Shown here one piece after another: positions 39,746 through 49,032 of a stretch of 64,000 nucleotides of DNA; the stretch's first letter is position 1, and each line of letters begins with the position of its first letter. Source of the DNA: Virgibacillus profundi (GTDB taxonomy: Bacteria > Bacillota > Bacilli > Bacillales > Amphibacillaceae). The notes beneath the pieces are model-generated. The model saw only the letters and a list, made by a program, of their open reading frames with translations, ran no database searches and was not told the DNA's origin. The stretch spans positions 1 through 64,000 of the forward strand of contig NZ_NPOA01000009.1 of NCBI RefSeq assembly GCF_002287375.1, given 5' to 3'. Position numbers and translations under genes: made by a program.

Positions 39746-40015
39746 ATGAGTTCAATTGATAAAACAATGAAATTTAATTTTTCGGAGGAACCATTTGATC
39801 AGGATATAAAAGAAATCCTATTCACAGTGCATGAAGCATTGCAGGAAAAAGGATATAATCCGATTAATCAAATTGTGGGTTATTTATTATCTGGTGACCC
39901 GGCATACATCCCCAGATATAAAGATGCTCGTAATTTAATTCGTAAAATAGAACGTGATGAAGTGATTGAAGAGCTTGTCAAGTTTTATTTAGAACAACAA
40001 CAGGCGAATAGATGA
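39746..40015 (+). CDS. ireB: IreB-family regulatory phosphoprotein (YrzL)
   Basis: In Enterococcus IreB is a substrate of the Ser/Thr kinase IreK and affects cephalosporin resistance. The 89-aa UPF0297 protein contains [19 protein letters not shown] and [21 protein letters not shown] and begins with S/T residues that could be phosphorylated. It starts the conserved yrzL-yrrK-yrzB trio, overlapping yrrK by 4 bases. Confidence 0.93.
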   Translation: MSSIDKTMKFNFSEEPFDQDIKEILFTVHEALQEKGYNPINQIVGYLLSGDPAYIPRYKDARNLIRKIERDEVIEELVKFYLEQQQANR

Positions 40016-40425
40016 AAATTATTGGATTAGATGTGGGATCAAAAACAATCGGAGTTGCTGTAAGCGATGCATTCGGCTGGACAGCGCAAGGATTAACAAC
40101 AATTAAATGGAATGAAACTGATATCGATTCTGCAGATGCAGAATTAAAACTGATTATAGAGGAACATGAAATAGGAAAGGCTGTTGTTGGCCTTCCTAAA
40201 AATATGAATGGCACCATCGGAGAACGTGGTATAGCTTCACAAACCTATGCAAAACATATAGAAGACATTTTAGGGATCCCAGCTGTTTTATGGGATGAAC
40301 GCCTAACAACTATTGCCGCTGAACGTGTGTTGCTGGAAGCAGACATGAGCAGAAAAAAAAGGAAAAAGGTAATTGATAAAATGGCTGCTGTCATGATTTT
40401 GCAAGGATATCTTGATCAAAAGTAA
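40012..40425 (+). CDS. yrrK: RuvX/YqgF-family nuclease (YrrK)
   Basis: The 137-aa RNase H-fold protein has [20 protein letters not shown], a conserved Glu-containing [11 protein letters not shown] and [15 protein letters not shown], then a DK motif near the C-terminus ([13 protein letters not shown]). The family matures the 5' end of 16S rRNA and can resolve Holliday junctions in some species. ATGA overlap with ireB indicates translational coupling. Confidence 0.94.
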   Translation: MKIIGLDVGSKTIGVAVSDAFGWTAQGLTTIKWNETDIDSADAELKLIIEEHEIGKAVVGLPKNMNGTIGERGIASQTYAKHIEDILGIPAVLWDERLTTIAAERVLLEADMSRKKRKKVIDKMAAVMILQGYLDQK

Positions 40426-40437
40426 AGGAGTGAAATA

Positions 40438-40725
40438 ATGGCACTTGAAGAAAAAGAGAGAATTATAATCCCGGATGAGAATGGGGAAGAACATTTATTT
40501 GAGGTTTTATTTACTTTTGATGTAGATGAAACAAGTCAATCTTATATTGCAGTTGTCCCTGTTGAGCAGGCTGAGGATGAAGAAGTTGAGGTATATGCCT
40601 TTCGTTATGAAGTCAAAGACGATGATGACAATGACCTGTCTCTTTTCCCGATCGATTCGGATGAGGAATGGGAATTGGTTGAAGAAATGCTTCATACATT
40701 AGCAGATGAAGAAAATGAAGAGTAA
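40438..40725 (+). CDS. yrzB: DUF1292 protein (YrzB)
   Basis: A 95-aa, strongly acidic cytosolic protein with the DUF1292 pattern (EHLFEVLFTFDVDETSQSYI, YAFRYEVKDDD, PIDSDEEWELVEEMLHTL). It forms the third gene of the yrzL-yrrK-yrzB operon found across Firmicutes; its role is unknown. RBS AAAGGAG. Confidence 0.9.
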   Translation: MALEEKERIIIPDENGEEHLFEVLFTFDVDETSQSYIAVVPVEQAEDEEVEVYAFRYEVKDDDDNDLSLFPIDSDEEWELVEEMLHTLADEENEE

Positions 40726-40742
40726 TTCCATGTTTTAGATTA

Positions 40743-40776
40743 AAAGCTGATGTCAATCTTAGACATCAGCTTTTCT
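40743..40776 (+). terminator. Terminator of the ireB-yrrK-yrzB operon
   Basis: AAAGCTGATGTC pairs with GACATCAGCTTT around a 7-nt loop, followed by TTCTTATT. Confidence 0.8.
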
Positions 40777-40869
40777 TATTGCTCTTATCGTAAATTTTAT
40801 AGCACTTTAAACTTCGCAGTAGGTGTAAAGTGCGTCGTAAATTAAAATTAAATTTCCATGATAAGTGCT

Positions 40870-41283
40870 ATTGCTGCCGTCCGGGATCGCTCCGGGCGGA
40901 TGCTTTCCGCGGGCACGGCTTCAGTCTCCTCGAGAAAACCACTCTGCGGGGTCTTCAGACACGTGCTGGGACTGCGATTACTCGTCCCACCGAAAACTTT
41001 TGTTCCCGCAGGAGTCACCGCCCTTCGCTCACCCAAACTAGTGAGGTGGTTCGATGTTTTGAATGTTGATTACTAATGCAGTTCATCGGCAGTAACCAGA
41101 ATTTCAGCGGAGGAAACACATGTAGACTCCAGCGGGAGGAAAGGCCTCGGTGAGACCCCACAGTGCGTAGCACGAGGAGGCTCACCAGCCGCCCGCGGAA
41201 AGCGAAATGTGTTTCCGGAGCGCTGTACTAGCACTCATCTTTTAAAGGGTGGAAGGAAGTCACATCAAAGATTACGTCGTCTT
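40870..41283 (+). repeat. Compound GC-rich intergenic repeat, copy 3
   Basis: Same A-then-B order as copy 2. Unit A (about 40870-41050) repeats GGATGCTTTCCGCGGGCACGG and CTGCGGGGTCTTC but is interrupted at 40968-41002 by a foreign ~35-bp mini-hairpin. Unit B (about 41100-41283) repeats GTGCGTAGCACGAGGAGG, AGCCGCCCGCGGAAAGCG and GATTACGTCGTCTTTTATA. It explains nearly all of the 716-base gap between yrzB and mltG. Confidence 0.85.
40968..41002 (+). repeat. GGGRC mini-hairpin nested in compound repeat copy 3
   Basis: GGGAC (40968-40972) pairs with GTCCC (40984-40988) around an 11-nt loop TGCGATTACTC. The flank CACCGAAAACTTTTG completes the insert; copy 2 lacks the whole segment between GTGCT and TTCCCGCAGG. 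Confidence 0.7.
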
Positions 41284-41387
41284 TTATATCTTTTATGACA
41301 AAAACGGCATTTTTATCAGTAGGAAGAGTAACTGTGGTCCCAATCTTTGAGAAAACAGCCTGCGGATTAAACAATTAATTGTTAGAA

Positions 41388-41416
41388 TGGAATATATTGT
41401 AGAATTTTAGTATAAT
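41388..41416 (+). promoter_or_regulatory. Likely promoter of mltG
   Basis: TGGAAT (41388-41393), 17 bp, TATAAT (41411-41416), 25 bases before the mltG start. The -35 is a weak match. Confidence 0.5.
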
Positions 41417-41441
41417 ATACCGGGTGAGAGGGGGATATGAA

Positions 41442-42563
41442 ATGTCCAAGAAAAATAAAAAGAAAAGCAAATTTAAGGACAATCTCATTACTCGGAGTGA
41501 AGAGGCAAGAACTGTACGTAAAATAGTTTTAATCATAATCATTTCACTCATTCTTATTCTGGTAGTAGGCGGTGTTTCTGGTTTTATATATGTTAAGTCC
41601 GCATTGGAACCAGTTGATCCCGAGAGTGAAGAGAATATAGAGTTGGAAATTCCCATTGGGTCATCTACTTCCAGTATAGCAACAATATTGGAGGAAAATG
41701 GCATTATTAAAGATAGTCGTATTTTTCGTTTTTACATAAAATTTAAAAATGAATCTGACTTTCAGGCTGGCGAATATACATTTTCACCAGCAATGACGAT
41801 TGATGAAATTATTGAATCACTGAAGAGTGGAAAAATCCTGGCAGAGCCAACATATACGATTACTATTCCTGAAGGTAAGACAATTGAGGAAATGGCGAAA
41901 ATTTATGCCGGAAAGCTACACTTCAGTGAAGAAGAGTTCCTGGAAAAAGTAAATGATGAAAGTTATGTTCAGCAGTTAATTGAAAGTTATCCAACAATTT
42001 TATCCGATGCGATTCTTGATCCGGAAATTAAATATCCACTTGAAGGATATTTATTTGCAGCAACCTATAGTTTTTATGAAAATGAGCCTACTATTGAAAC
42101 AGTTGTAGAAAAAATGCTTACTAAATCTCAGAACGTGATATATCCTTTAGTTAATGAGATAGCAGCTAAGGATCTTACAGTACACGAGGCAGTTACATTT
42201 GCGTCACTTGTTGAAAAAGAATCAGGTTCAGTTGATCAGCGCAAGGAAATTGCGGGCGTGTTTTATAATCGAATGGAAGAGCCTATGAAATTACAAACAG
42301 ATCCAACCGTTTTATATGCACTGGGCGGTCATAAGGAAAAGACGTTATTGGAGGATTTGGAGGTAGAATCTCCGTACAATACGTACCATGTGGATGGACT
42401 GCCAATCGGCCCAATTGCTAATTTTGCTCAAACATCATTGGAAGCGGTAATAAATCCGGAGGAAACAGAAAATATATATTTTCTTCATGATAGTGAAGGA
42501 AACATACATTATGCAGAAACATATGAAGTGCATCTACAAAATAAAGAAAAATATATTGACTAA
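41442..42563 (+). CDS. mltG: Endolytic murein transglycosylase MltG
   Basis: MltG cuts nascent glycan strands at the membrane and sets their length. The 373-aa protein has a Lys-rich cytosolic start, one membrane helix (about 28-50), a LysM-like domain (TIPEGKTIEEMAKIYAGKL) and the catalytic YceG domain with ASLVEKESG (the Glu) and LQTDPTVLYALG, then SPYNTYHVDGLPIGPI. ATG 41442 follows GAGGGGGA; the GTG six codons upstream lies before that site. Confidence 0.94.
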   Translation: MSKKNKKKSKFKDNLITRSEEARTVRKIVLIIIISLILILVVGGVSGFIYVKSALEPVDPESEENIELEIPIGSSTSSIATILEENGIIKDSRIFRFYIKFKNESDFQAGEYTFSPAMTIDEIIESLKSGKILAEPTYTITIPEGKTIEEMAKIYAGKLHFSEEEFLEKVNDESYVQQLIESYPTILSDAILDPEIKYPLEGYLFAATYSFYENEPTIETVVEKMLTKSQNVIYPLVNEIAAKDLTVHEAVTFASLVEKESGSVDQRKEIAGVFYNRMEEPMKLQTDPTVLYALGGHKEKTLLEDLEVESPYNTYHVDGLPIGPIANFAQTSLEAVINPEETENIYFLHDSEGNIHYAETYEVHLQNKEKYID

Positions 42564-42571
42564 TAATTAAT

Positions 42572-42607
42572 GGAAGTGTGGAAGCTATTTCACATTTCCC
42601 ATTTTTA
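42572..42607 (+). terminator. Probable terminator after mltG
   Basis: GGAAGTGTGGAA can pair with TTTCACATTTCC through Watson-Crick and G-U pairs around a 4-nt loop, followed by a T-run. Confidence 0.5.
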
Positions 42608-42630
42608 TAATTCTAAAATGAGGTTTTTTA

Positions 42631-43272
42631 ATGGATGAACAACTAACGAATTATTTAAAGCATTCATTACCCCCTCAAAAGGATTGGGTAATGGAGTTAG
42701 AGAAGCAAGCCAAGAAAGATCATGTTCCAATAATGGATGCAGTAAGCATGAATTTCATCATACAATTAGTAAAATTAAAAAAACCAAAAAAAATATTAGA
42801 AATAGGAACTGCAATAGGTTATTCTGCACTACGGATGCTGGAGGCTTATCCGGATGCAAACCTCATTACAATCGAAAAGGACGAACAACGATACCACGAG
42901 GCAATAGAAAATATAAATAAACAAAACAAAGAAGGAAATATAACAGTTATTTTCGGTGATGCATTAGAAAAAATAAGTGATTTGGTAAGTGACAATGAAA
43001 CCTTTGATTTAATTTTTATTGATGCCGCAAAAGGACAATATAAACGCTTTTTTGAGCTGGTGAGTCCTTTGCTGAATAATAATGGCTTAATTCTCTCAGA
43101 TAACGTATTATTTAGAGGTCACGTTGCTGCACCGGACAATGCACACCCCAGGCATAAGAAAATGGTTGAGAAAATCCAAAAATACAATGAATGGCTTATA
43201 AAACATTCGGATTTCACAACTTCCATCGTTCCGATCGGTGATGGGGTTGCCATTAGTCTTAAGCAGAGTTGA
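42631..43272 (+). CDS. trmR: tRNA 5-hydroxyuridine methyltransferase TrmR (YrrM)
   Basis: In B. subtilis TrmR methylates 5-hydroxyuridine at tRNA position 34 to 5-methoxyuridine. The 213-aa SAM-dependent O-methyltransferase shows motif I ([15 protein letters not shown]), acidic motif II ([10 protein letters not shown]), and [19 protein letters not shown], with DNVLFRGHV. In B. subtilis the peptidase-U32 genes trhP1-trhP2, which supply the substrate, follow it; here udk follows directly. Confidence 0.88.
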   Translation: MDEQLTNYLKHSLPPQKDWVMELEKQAKKDHVPIMDAVSMNFIIQLVKLKKPKKILEIGTAIGYSALRMLEAYPDANLITIEKDEQRYHEAIENINKQNKEGNITVIFGDALEKISDLVSDNETFDLIFIDAAKGQYKRFFELVSPLLNNNGLILSDNVLFRGHVAAPDNAHPRHKKMVEKIQKYNEWLIKHSDFTTSIVPIGDGVAISLKQS

Positions 43273-43289
43273 AAGGAGTACTCATTTTG

Positions 43290-43931
43290 ATGAAAGATAA
43301 ACCAGTTGTTATAGGTGTAGCGGGTGGAAGTGGGAGTGGAAAAACATCCGTAACCCGTTCGATATGTCAGCGTTTTTCAGATAAAACGATTCTTGTTATT
43401 GAACAGGATTATTATTACAAAGATCAAAGTCACCTGCCCATTGAGGAAAGATTGAATACGAATTATGATCATCCCCTAGCATTTGATAATGATTTATTAA
43501 TCGAACACCTCCATCAGTTAATGGATCATAAATCAATTGAAAAACCTGTCTATGATTATAAAATTCATAACCGTTCAGATAAAGTAATTCCAGTTGAACC
43601 AAAGGAAGTAATTATTGTTGAGGGTATATTAATATTGGAAGACCCAAGACTGGTTGATTTAATGGATATAAAAGTATTTGTTGATACAGATGCAGATTTA
43701 CGAATTATTCGCCGTTTGCTTAGAGATATAAAAGAGCGGGGAAGAACGCTGGATTCGGTAATTGATCAATATATAAGCAATGTCAGACCATCCCATCTGC
43801 AATTCATTGAACCGACAAAACGATATGCAGATATTATTATCCCAGAAGGTGGCCAAAATCATGTAGCAATTGATATTATGGCTACAAAGATCGAAACAAT
43901 ATTGTCGAAGAACCGGGAGAAATTAATCTAA
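43290..43931 (+). CDS. udk: Uridine kinase
   Basis: Udk phosphorylates uridine and cytidine in pyrimidine salvage. The 213-aa protein has P-loop [42 protein letters not shown] and [16 protein letters not shown] 43290 follows AAAGGAG by 11 bases. It overlaps nothing but is only 17 bases from trmR, so likely cotranscribed. Confidence 0.95.
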   Translation: MKDKPVVIGVAGGSGSGKTSVTRSICQRFSDKTILVIEQDYYYKDQSHLPIEERLNTNYDHPLAFDNDLLIEHLHQLMDHKSIEKPVYDYKIHNRSDKVIPVEPKEVIIVEGILILEDPRLVDLMDIKVFVDTDADLRIIRRLLRDIKERGRTLDSVIDQYISNVRPSHLQFIEPTKRYADIIIPEGGQNHVAIDIMATKIETILSKNREKLI

Positions 43932-44064
43932 AAAAGTATTGAAAAATTAAATAAAGTCTGCCATAGTAATGTTTAGTATAATTTTTTAATATATATTTAT
44001 ACGGGCATAGGAAAGCAATTGCTCATTTCATATATGTGAAGATAAAAAAGGAGTGTTTTTTATA

Positions 44065-44541
44065 ATGGCAATAGAGAAAAGTTATTACATGACACAAGAG
44101 GGGAAAAAGAAATTAGATGAGGAACTTCAATATTTAAAAACGGAAAGACGACAGGAAGTTGTTGAACGCATAAAAGTCGCTCGTGATTTTGGAGACCTAT
44201 CTGAGAACTCGGAGTATGATGCAGCAAAAGACGAGCAGGCATTTGTGGAAACACGAATTGTCCAGGTTGAAAAAATGATTCGCAACGCAGTCATCATTGA
44301 AAATGATAACGATAATCCTGATATTGTTTCCATGGGTAAAACTGTAACGTTCAAAGAATTACCTGATGGAGAAGAAGAAACCTATATCATTGTTGGAAGT
44401 GCTGAAGCAGATCCGTTTGAAGGAAAAATATCCAATGATTCACCAATGGCTAAAAGTCTAATAGGACATGAAATTGGTACTGAAGTTGCTGTTGTAACAC
44501 CAGGTGGAGATATTCAGGTGAAAATAGTGAAGGTTGATTAA
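44065..44541 (+). CDS. greA: Transcription elongation factor GreA
   Basis: GreA rescues backtracked RNA polymerase by stimulating transcript cleavage. The 158-aa protein has the N-terminal coiled coil with the tip motif [20 protein letters not shown] and the C-terminal FKBP-like domain ([16 protein letters not shown]). ATG 44065 after AAAAAGGAG is preferred to an ATG-like start four codons upstream. Confidence 0.97.
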   Translation: MAIEKSYYMTQEGKKKLDEELQYLKTERRQEVVERIKVARDFGDLSENSEYDAAKDEQAFVETRIVQVEKMIRNAVIIENDNDNPDIVSMGKTVTFKELPDGEEETYIIVGSAEADPFEGKISNDSPMAKSLIGHEIGTEVAVVTPGGDIQVKIVKVD

Positions 44542-44547
44542 TATATT

Positions 44548-44582
44548 AAAACGGTTTGTCCATTGACAAACCGTTTTTTTAC
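44548..44582. terminator. Bidirectional terminator between greA and the TcaA-like gene
   Basis: A perfect 13-bp stem AAAACGGTTTGTC / GACAAACCGTTTT with a 4-nt loop and a long T-run. Confidence 0.92.
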
Positions 44583-44583
44583 G

Positions 44584-46008
44584 TTAATCATTCATCTCAA
44601 ATATTTGCTCATTTCTTTCAGAAAGGTGAAAGAACTCGTTTTCTATATGATGAAGTTTCCAGGATGATTCTGATTCATCATACAATACGGTTAGGCCTTT
44701 ACTTGCCTGGTACTGTTTTTTATCAAGATCTCTTCCAAGCCAGCTTAAATTCCCATATGCATGCCCTTCTGGCTCATATAGGAAATAATGAGCCCTTAAA
44801 GTAATCGTGTATCCTTTTAGCTCTTCATTGTACTCAGGATAGGTTATTTTGGAATTGTCATATTCTGCCCTTACCAATTTTCCTTCGTAGGGAGGACCCC
44901 AATCACTAGTGTCCTCCAGATGGTCTGCTAATATTTTCTTCATATTATCCGTAACACCATCTTGATAGAGAGAAACGTCTTTTTTGGTTAATGCTTCATG
45001 ATAGGAACTCACTGTACCATTTAATTGCTGCATCAGTTCTAATTGTTCATCTTTTGAGAGTACCTGGATACTATCAAATTGAATTGCCCCAGAAGAAATT
45101 GTTGCCTCTTCACTTTTTACAACTCCCCATGGAAACTCCTTTTGTATATGTACAGATGTGGATGAATCGGCAGGGAATATCCCGATAGATTGTTCACCTT
45201 CATTAATGGTTATGTCTGTTTCCTCATCATTTATGAATAATTTGTATTCATTATATAAAGAAGTTAGAGATACATCAGTTACCGGAAGCTTAAGGGAATG
45301 TCTCTTTGTATCTTCTGCCATATCGAACAGACTTACTTCATCCTCCATTTCAGTACTGGTATATTGATTTTCAAAAGCCGCTTTTAGCCTATGTGTACCA
45401 GGCATAAATGGGCCGAATGATTCTTCAAAGGTTTCATTGGAAGAAGTAGCGACTTTTTCATCATTAATATATAAATCTATCTCCTTATTATCAGTTGCAA
45501 GCATGATATTTGCTGGAATAATATCTAATGTATATTTATCAAATAATAACCATTGCTTTCCATCTTCAGTTAAATTAATGGTTCCAAACATTGCAACTGA
45601 ATTACTTTCGGTATGATTATTTTTTAATAACTCAGCTTGTTCATTTAATTTATTAATGATGTTTTTAAACTTTTCTGGATTATTTATAAAAAACTTCATT
45701 AGAATGGCGGTATTGTCTTTCGTAATTTTAAATGCTTCATCCGAAGTACTTATTAAATCTTGCAGGCTATTCACATCTTCATTCGTAACGGATTCCTCCA
45801 GATCCTGAATAATATTGTCCGGTGTAAATTTTTCTTTTCCCACAAAATAGAAAATACTAAGAGCAACTATAGGAATCATTATAAAGACAAATAATAATAG
45901 GTGCTTTCTTCTATTCCTCCCTTTCTTTTGTTCTGATAGTTTGGATCCACATTCAGGACAAAATTGATTTTTGTCATTTATTTCGTGTCCGCAATTTCTA
46001 CATGTCAT
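44584..46008 (-). CDS. TcaA/YvbJ-like zinc-ribbon membrane protein
   Basis: The 474-aa protein begins with a zinc ribbon (MTCRNCGHEINDKNQFCPEC, Cys 3, 6, 17, 20), has one membrane helix (about 33-55), and a large extracellular part rich in beta strands with repeated small domains, the plan of staphylococcal TcaA and B. subtilis YvbJ. Those proteins affect cell-wall stress responses and glycopeptide susceptibility. ATG 46008 follows AGAGAGGTAG; the open frame continues 22 codons upstream. It is divergent from the Tad cluster across a 605-base region, and may share its control. Confidence 0.75.
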   Translation of the reverse strand: MTCRNCGHEINDKNQFCPECGSKLSEQKKGRNRRKHLLLFVFIMIPIVALSIFYFVGKEKFTPDNIIQDLEESVTNEDVNSLQDLISTSDEAFKITKDNTAILMKFFINNPEKFKNIINKLNEQAELLKNNHTESNSVAMFGTINLTEDGKQWLLFDKYTLDIIPANIMLATDNKEIDLYINDEKVATSSNETFEESFGPFMPGTHRLKAAFENQYTSTEMEDEVSLFDMAEDTKRHSLKLPVTDVSLTSLYNEYKLFINDEETDITINEGEQSIGIFPADSSTSVHIQKEFPWGVVKSEEATISSGAIQFDSIQVLSKDEQLELMQQLNGTVSSYHEALTKKDVSLYQDGVTDNMKKILADHLEDTSDWGPPYEGKLVRAEYDNSKITYPEYNEELKGYTITLRAHYFLYEPEGHAYGNLSWLGRDLDKKQYQASKGLTVLYDESESSWKLHHIENEFFHLSERNEQIFEMND

Positions 46009-46062
46009 CGAATCTACCTCTCTATTTTCAAATTCTTTTCTATCGTAACATAGGAACAAAAA

Positions 46063-46104
46063 ATAAATACCCAACTAAAGACTTGCTTATATTTGGGTAT
46101 TTAT
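46063..46104 (-). terminator. Terminator-like hairpin in the leader of the TcaA-like gene
   Basis: A perfect 12-bp stem (ATAAATACCCAA with TTGGGTATTTAT) around an 18-nt loop. Read on the minus strand it is followed by ATTTTTTG, like an intrinsic terminator, yet it lies 55 bases upstream of the gene's own start, so it may act as an attenuator. Confidence 0.5.
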
Positions 46105-46610
46105 GATCCATCTGTAACATGGAGCGAAACTTTATTCCAGGGTAAATAGTAAGGATGGAGATCAAAAAGTCTTTACATGGATACCTTTTTTATTTATTTA
46201 TGCTGCGTTTTACATATTACGTTTTCATTACAAACACGTAAAATCCCGTTTACTTTTAAAGCTTTTAGGAATAAACACCTATGTACATAGGGTGAGTTAA
46301 AATCCTGTTTTTTCCAGATGTGTAATTTTATCATTTTCAATAAATTATTAAAATATATACGTTTTTAAGTGATTATCATCAAACGACAGTATTTATTATC
46401 TAAACACGAACTAAAATATAAAAAAACAATTAAATATATGTGAATAGGGAATTTTATCCTTTTATCAACAATATTTATCTTGACTTCAAGATAAAATTCC
46501 ATACAAGTCTAGGTAAAATTAACTGTTTTTCGATTTACCTCTTATCATTATGTGACAAATTTAGTAATATTTACTGAGGATAAAATTGAAAGTACTTAAA
46601 GAAGGTGACA
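46105..46610. promoter_or_regulatory. Divergent regulatory region upstream of the Tad cluster
   Basis: Very A+T-rich and without a credible gene. Visible structures: a perfect 14-bp palindrome CCTATGTACATAGG (46278-46291); an 18-bp palindrome TATCTTGA-CT-TCAAGATA (46476-46493); an 11-bp inverted pair GGAATTTTATC (46448-46458) and GATAAAATTCC (46490-46500); a repeated AAAATCCYGTTT motif (46240 and 46299). TTGACT (46480-46485) inside the palindrome with TACAAG (46502-46507, 16-bp spacing) is a possible promoter that an operator-bound protein would block. Confidence 0.5.
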
Positions 46611-46613
46611 ATG

Positions 46614-47717
46614 ATGAATAAGGTTAAAATCGTCCTATTTACATTGGATGATACATATGCAGAATATTTTTCAAATTATATGAGAAATCCAGAAAATGGG
46701 ATAAAATTTTCAACTAAAATATATACGGATGAAAATGCTTTTAGAAAAAATACAAGAAATCAAAAGCAGCATATTTTGTTAACGGATCTGGAAATAGACA
46801 CGGAAGAGACAAAAAACTTCGATAAAGTAATTAACCTCACTGGAGATCAAATAAATCAGACAGAAAAAGAACTGGTAATTTTCAAATATCAACCACTTAA
46901 AGAATTATTATCACAGGTATTGGCAGCTTACTATGAAGCAAACGGGAAATTAGCAGCAATGGTAAATGGAAAACAAAAGGAAACCGTGATTAGTTTTTAT
47001 AGTGGGAGCGCCGGTTCAGGCAAAACTTTATTTTCCCTGTGTCTGGCAAAGCACTTAGCAATGCAGGAAAAAAATGTTTTCTATCTAAATCTTGAACAAT
47101 TACATACGACCTATTTGTTTTTTAAAGAAGAGAAGGAATCTTCTGTTGAGGTATTTTATTACTTGAAAAATAATGTGGAAAGACTTATTTCGAAAATAGA
47201 ATTATTAAAATCACGCGATTCATTGACAAATATAGAATACTTTTCCTTACCGGTACTTCCCGAGGAAATGGAAATAATAACATCGGAGCAAATAAATATA
47301 TTAATTCAAGCTTTAAAAGAAACCCAAAACTATGACTACATCATCATAGATTTAGATTCATCCATCCATGAAAGAAATATTGCGGCAATGGAAAACAGTG
47401 ATGAAGTATTCTGGGTATTAAATTCAGATGAAGCCAGCTTAGCTAAATCACAATATATTCTGGATAATGATGTGCTTGATATAAATATGGATAAGACAAA
47501 GATTCATTATGTATTAAATAAAGTGGGTTCCAGTGTTTTTGAAGGCTTTAACTCCTATAACTTCAGTATCGAGACACATGTTCCATTTAATGCCCATTGG
47601 CTTGAAATCAGTGAGCAGACAAAGGTGCTGGAAGATACTTTAATAGGAGAACAGCTTTCTAAACTTTTTGAAAAAAATCCTGATATCTTTTCGGAGGTGG
47701 CTGCCGTTGAAAGCTAA
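46614..47717 (+). CDS. CpaE/TadZ-like pilus localisation ATPase
   Basis: In Tad systems CpaE/TadZ positions the pilus machine at the cell pole. The 367-aa protein has an N-terminal receiver-like region (about 1-110) and a C-terminal P-loop ATPase domain with SGSAGSGKTLFSLCLAKHLA and the Walker B-like YDYIIIDLDSS. The P-loop is the classical GxxxxGKT; the extra signature lysine of ParA/MinD (KGGxGK) is missing. Of GTG 46605, ATG 46611 and ATG 46614 the last has the best spacing from AAGGTG. First gene of the cluster; it overlaps cpaF by 11 bases. Confidence 0.82.
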   Translation: MNKVKIVLFTLDDTYAEYFSNYMRNPENGIKFSTKIYTDENAFRKNTRNQKQHILLTDLEIDTEETKNFDKVINLTGDQINQTEKELVIFKYQPLKELLSQVLAAYYEANGKLAAMVNGKQKETVISFYSGSAGSGKTLFSLCLAKHLAMQEKNVFYLNLEQLHTTYLFFKEEKESSVEVFYYLKNNVERLISKIELLKSRDSLTNIEYFSLPVLPEEMEIITSEQINILIQALKETQNYDYIIIDLDSSIHERNIAAMENSDEVFWVLNSDEASLAKSQYILDNDVLDINMDKTKIHYVLNKVGSSVFEGFNSYNFSIETHVPFNAHWLEISEQTKVLEDTLIGEQLSKLFEKNPDIFSEVAAVES

Positions 47718-49014
47718 CAATGTAGCTCGTTCAAAAACAGCTGTAGAAGATCAACAGCCAAAGATTAAAAGTGAAGATGAGATTACTAAATTACTAATTG
47801 AAAAACTGCGGGAAACATTGGACTTTATGCATTCTACTACCAATGAAGAATTACTCGAGCTTGTTGAGGAAACAGTCATTGAATATGCAAAGGAAAACAA
47901 GCTTACTTCTTCGATGATAAAGCAAATTGTTGACCGAATGTATCATGCGTTCAGAGGACTGGGGGTTCTTCAGCCAATCCTTGACGATCCAACAATAACT
48001 GAGATTATGATCAATAATCATGAAGAAATATTTATTGAGCGGGATGGTCAGGTAAGTAATGCAAATGTGAAATTTGAAAATCGACAAAAGCTTGAGGATA
48101 CGATTCAAACAATCGTTTCGAAGGTAAATCGTGTTGTCAATGAATCTAGTCCGATTGTAGATGCCAGACTGGAAGATGGATCACGTGTGAATGTTGTGCT
48201 TCCACCTATTGCTCTTAAAGGACCAGCAATGACCATTCGTAAATTTCCGGAAAGACCATTAACAATTGATGATCTAATTAAATTTGGAGCAGTTAGTGAA
48301 GATGTGGCCTATTACCTAAAACAGTTGGTTGAGGCGAAATATAATATCTTCATTGGGGGAGGGACCGGATCCGGTAAAACAACTTTTCTTAACGTTTTAT
48401 CTAATTTCATTCCGGAGGACGAACGTTTAATTTCTATTGAAGATTCAGCGGAACTTCAAATTCAAAGAACTCCTAACCTTGTTAGTTTGGAAACTAGAAA
48501 TGCAAATACGGAGGGGAAAGGTGAAGTTAGCATTCGGGATTTGATCAAAGCATCATTACGTATGAGACCGAACCGTATTATCGTTGGGGAGGTTCGTGGT
48601 GCAGAAGCACTAGATATGCTGCAGGCCATGAACACTGGACATGACGGCTCCCTATCGACAGGTCATGCTAACTCCATAAATGATATGCTAAGCCGTCTGG
48701 AGACAATGGTGTTAAGTGGAGCCGAATTACCGATAGATGTTATTCGTAAGCAAATTAGCTCTGCAATTGACATAATGGTCCATTTAACAAGGTTCCGTGA
48801 TCATTCTAGAAGAGTTGTGGAGATCTCAGAAGTTAGAGGGATGGAAAATGGGGAGATAGTAACTGCGCCACTTTATGTTTTTGAAGAGGAGGGTCAAGAT
48901 TATCGAGGAAAAATAATTGGAAAGCTTAAAAAGACGGAGAATGTACTCCAATCAACTAACAAACTGAAGATGTCTGGTAAGTTTGAGGTGTTAGAAAGGT
49001 TTGTTACCCAGTAA
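47707..49014 (+). CDS. cpaF: CpaF/TadA-type secretion ATPase
   Basis: TadA/CpaF is the hexameric ATPase that powers Flp pilus assembly and retraction. The 435-aa protein has an N-terminal helical region, [17 protein letters not shown], Walker [16 protein letters not shown], the Asp box/Walker B ([36 protein letters not shown]) and the His box ([14 protein letters not shown]). TTG 47707 follows GGAGGTGG inside the end of cpaE, implying coupled translation; the open frame begins 13 codons earlier. Confidence 0.94.
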   Translation: MKANNVARSKTAVEDQQPKIKSEDEITKLLIEKLRETLDFMHSTTNEELLELVEETVIEYAKENKLTSSMIKQIVDRMYHAFRGLGVLQPILDDPTITEIMINNHEEIFIERDGQVSNANVKFENRQKLEDTIQTIVSKVNRVVNESSPIVDARLEDGSRVNVVLPPIALKGPAMTIRKFPERPLTIDDLIKFGAVSEDVAYYLKQLVEAKYNIFIGGGTGSGKTTFLNVLSNFIPEDERLISIEDSAELQIQRTPNLVSLETRNANTEGKGEVSIRDLIKASLRMRPNRIIVGEVRGAEALDMLQAMNTGHDGSLSTGHANSINDMLSRLETMVLSGAELPIDVIRKQISSAIDIMVHLTRFRDHSRRVVEISEVRGMENGEIVTAPLYVFEEEGQDYRGKIIGKLKKTENVLQSTNKLKMSGKFEVLERFVTQ

Positions 49015-49032
49015 CGTGAAAGTTGGTTGAAT

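Noticed and set aside
40830-41076. Short ORFs on both strands between yrzB and mltG
   Set aside because: They translate compound repeat copy 3, with nearly the same peptides as in other copies, and overlap each other in several frames.
46178-46285. A small rightward ORF of about 35 codons in the divergent region
   Set aside because: No convincing ribosome binding site and it runs into a palindrome; more likely chance in A+T-rich DNA.
46240-46311. Possible ComK boxes (AAAA-N5-TTTT) upstream of the Tad cluster
   Set aside because: One box is perfect and one has a mismatch, but the 46-bp gap between them does not fit the 8, 18 or 31 bp known for ComK sites.
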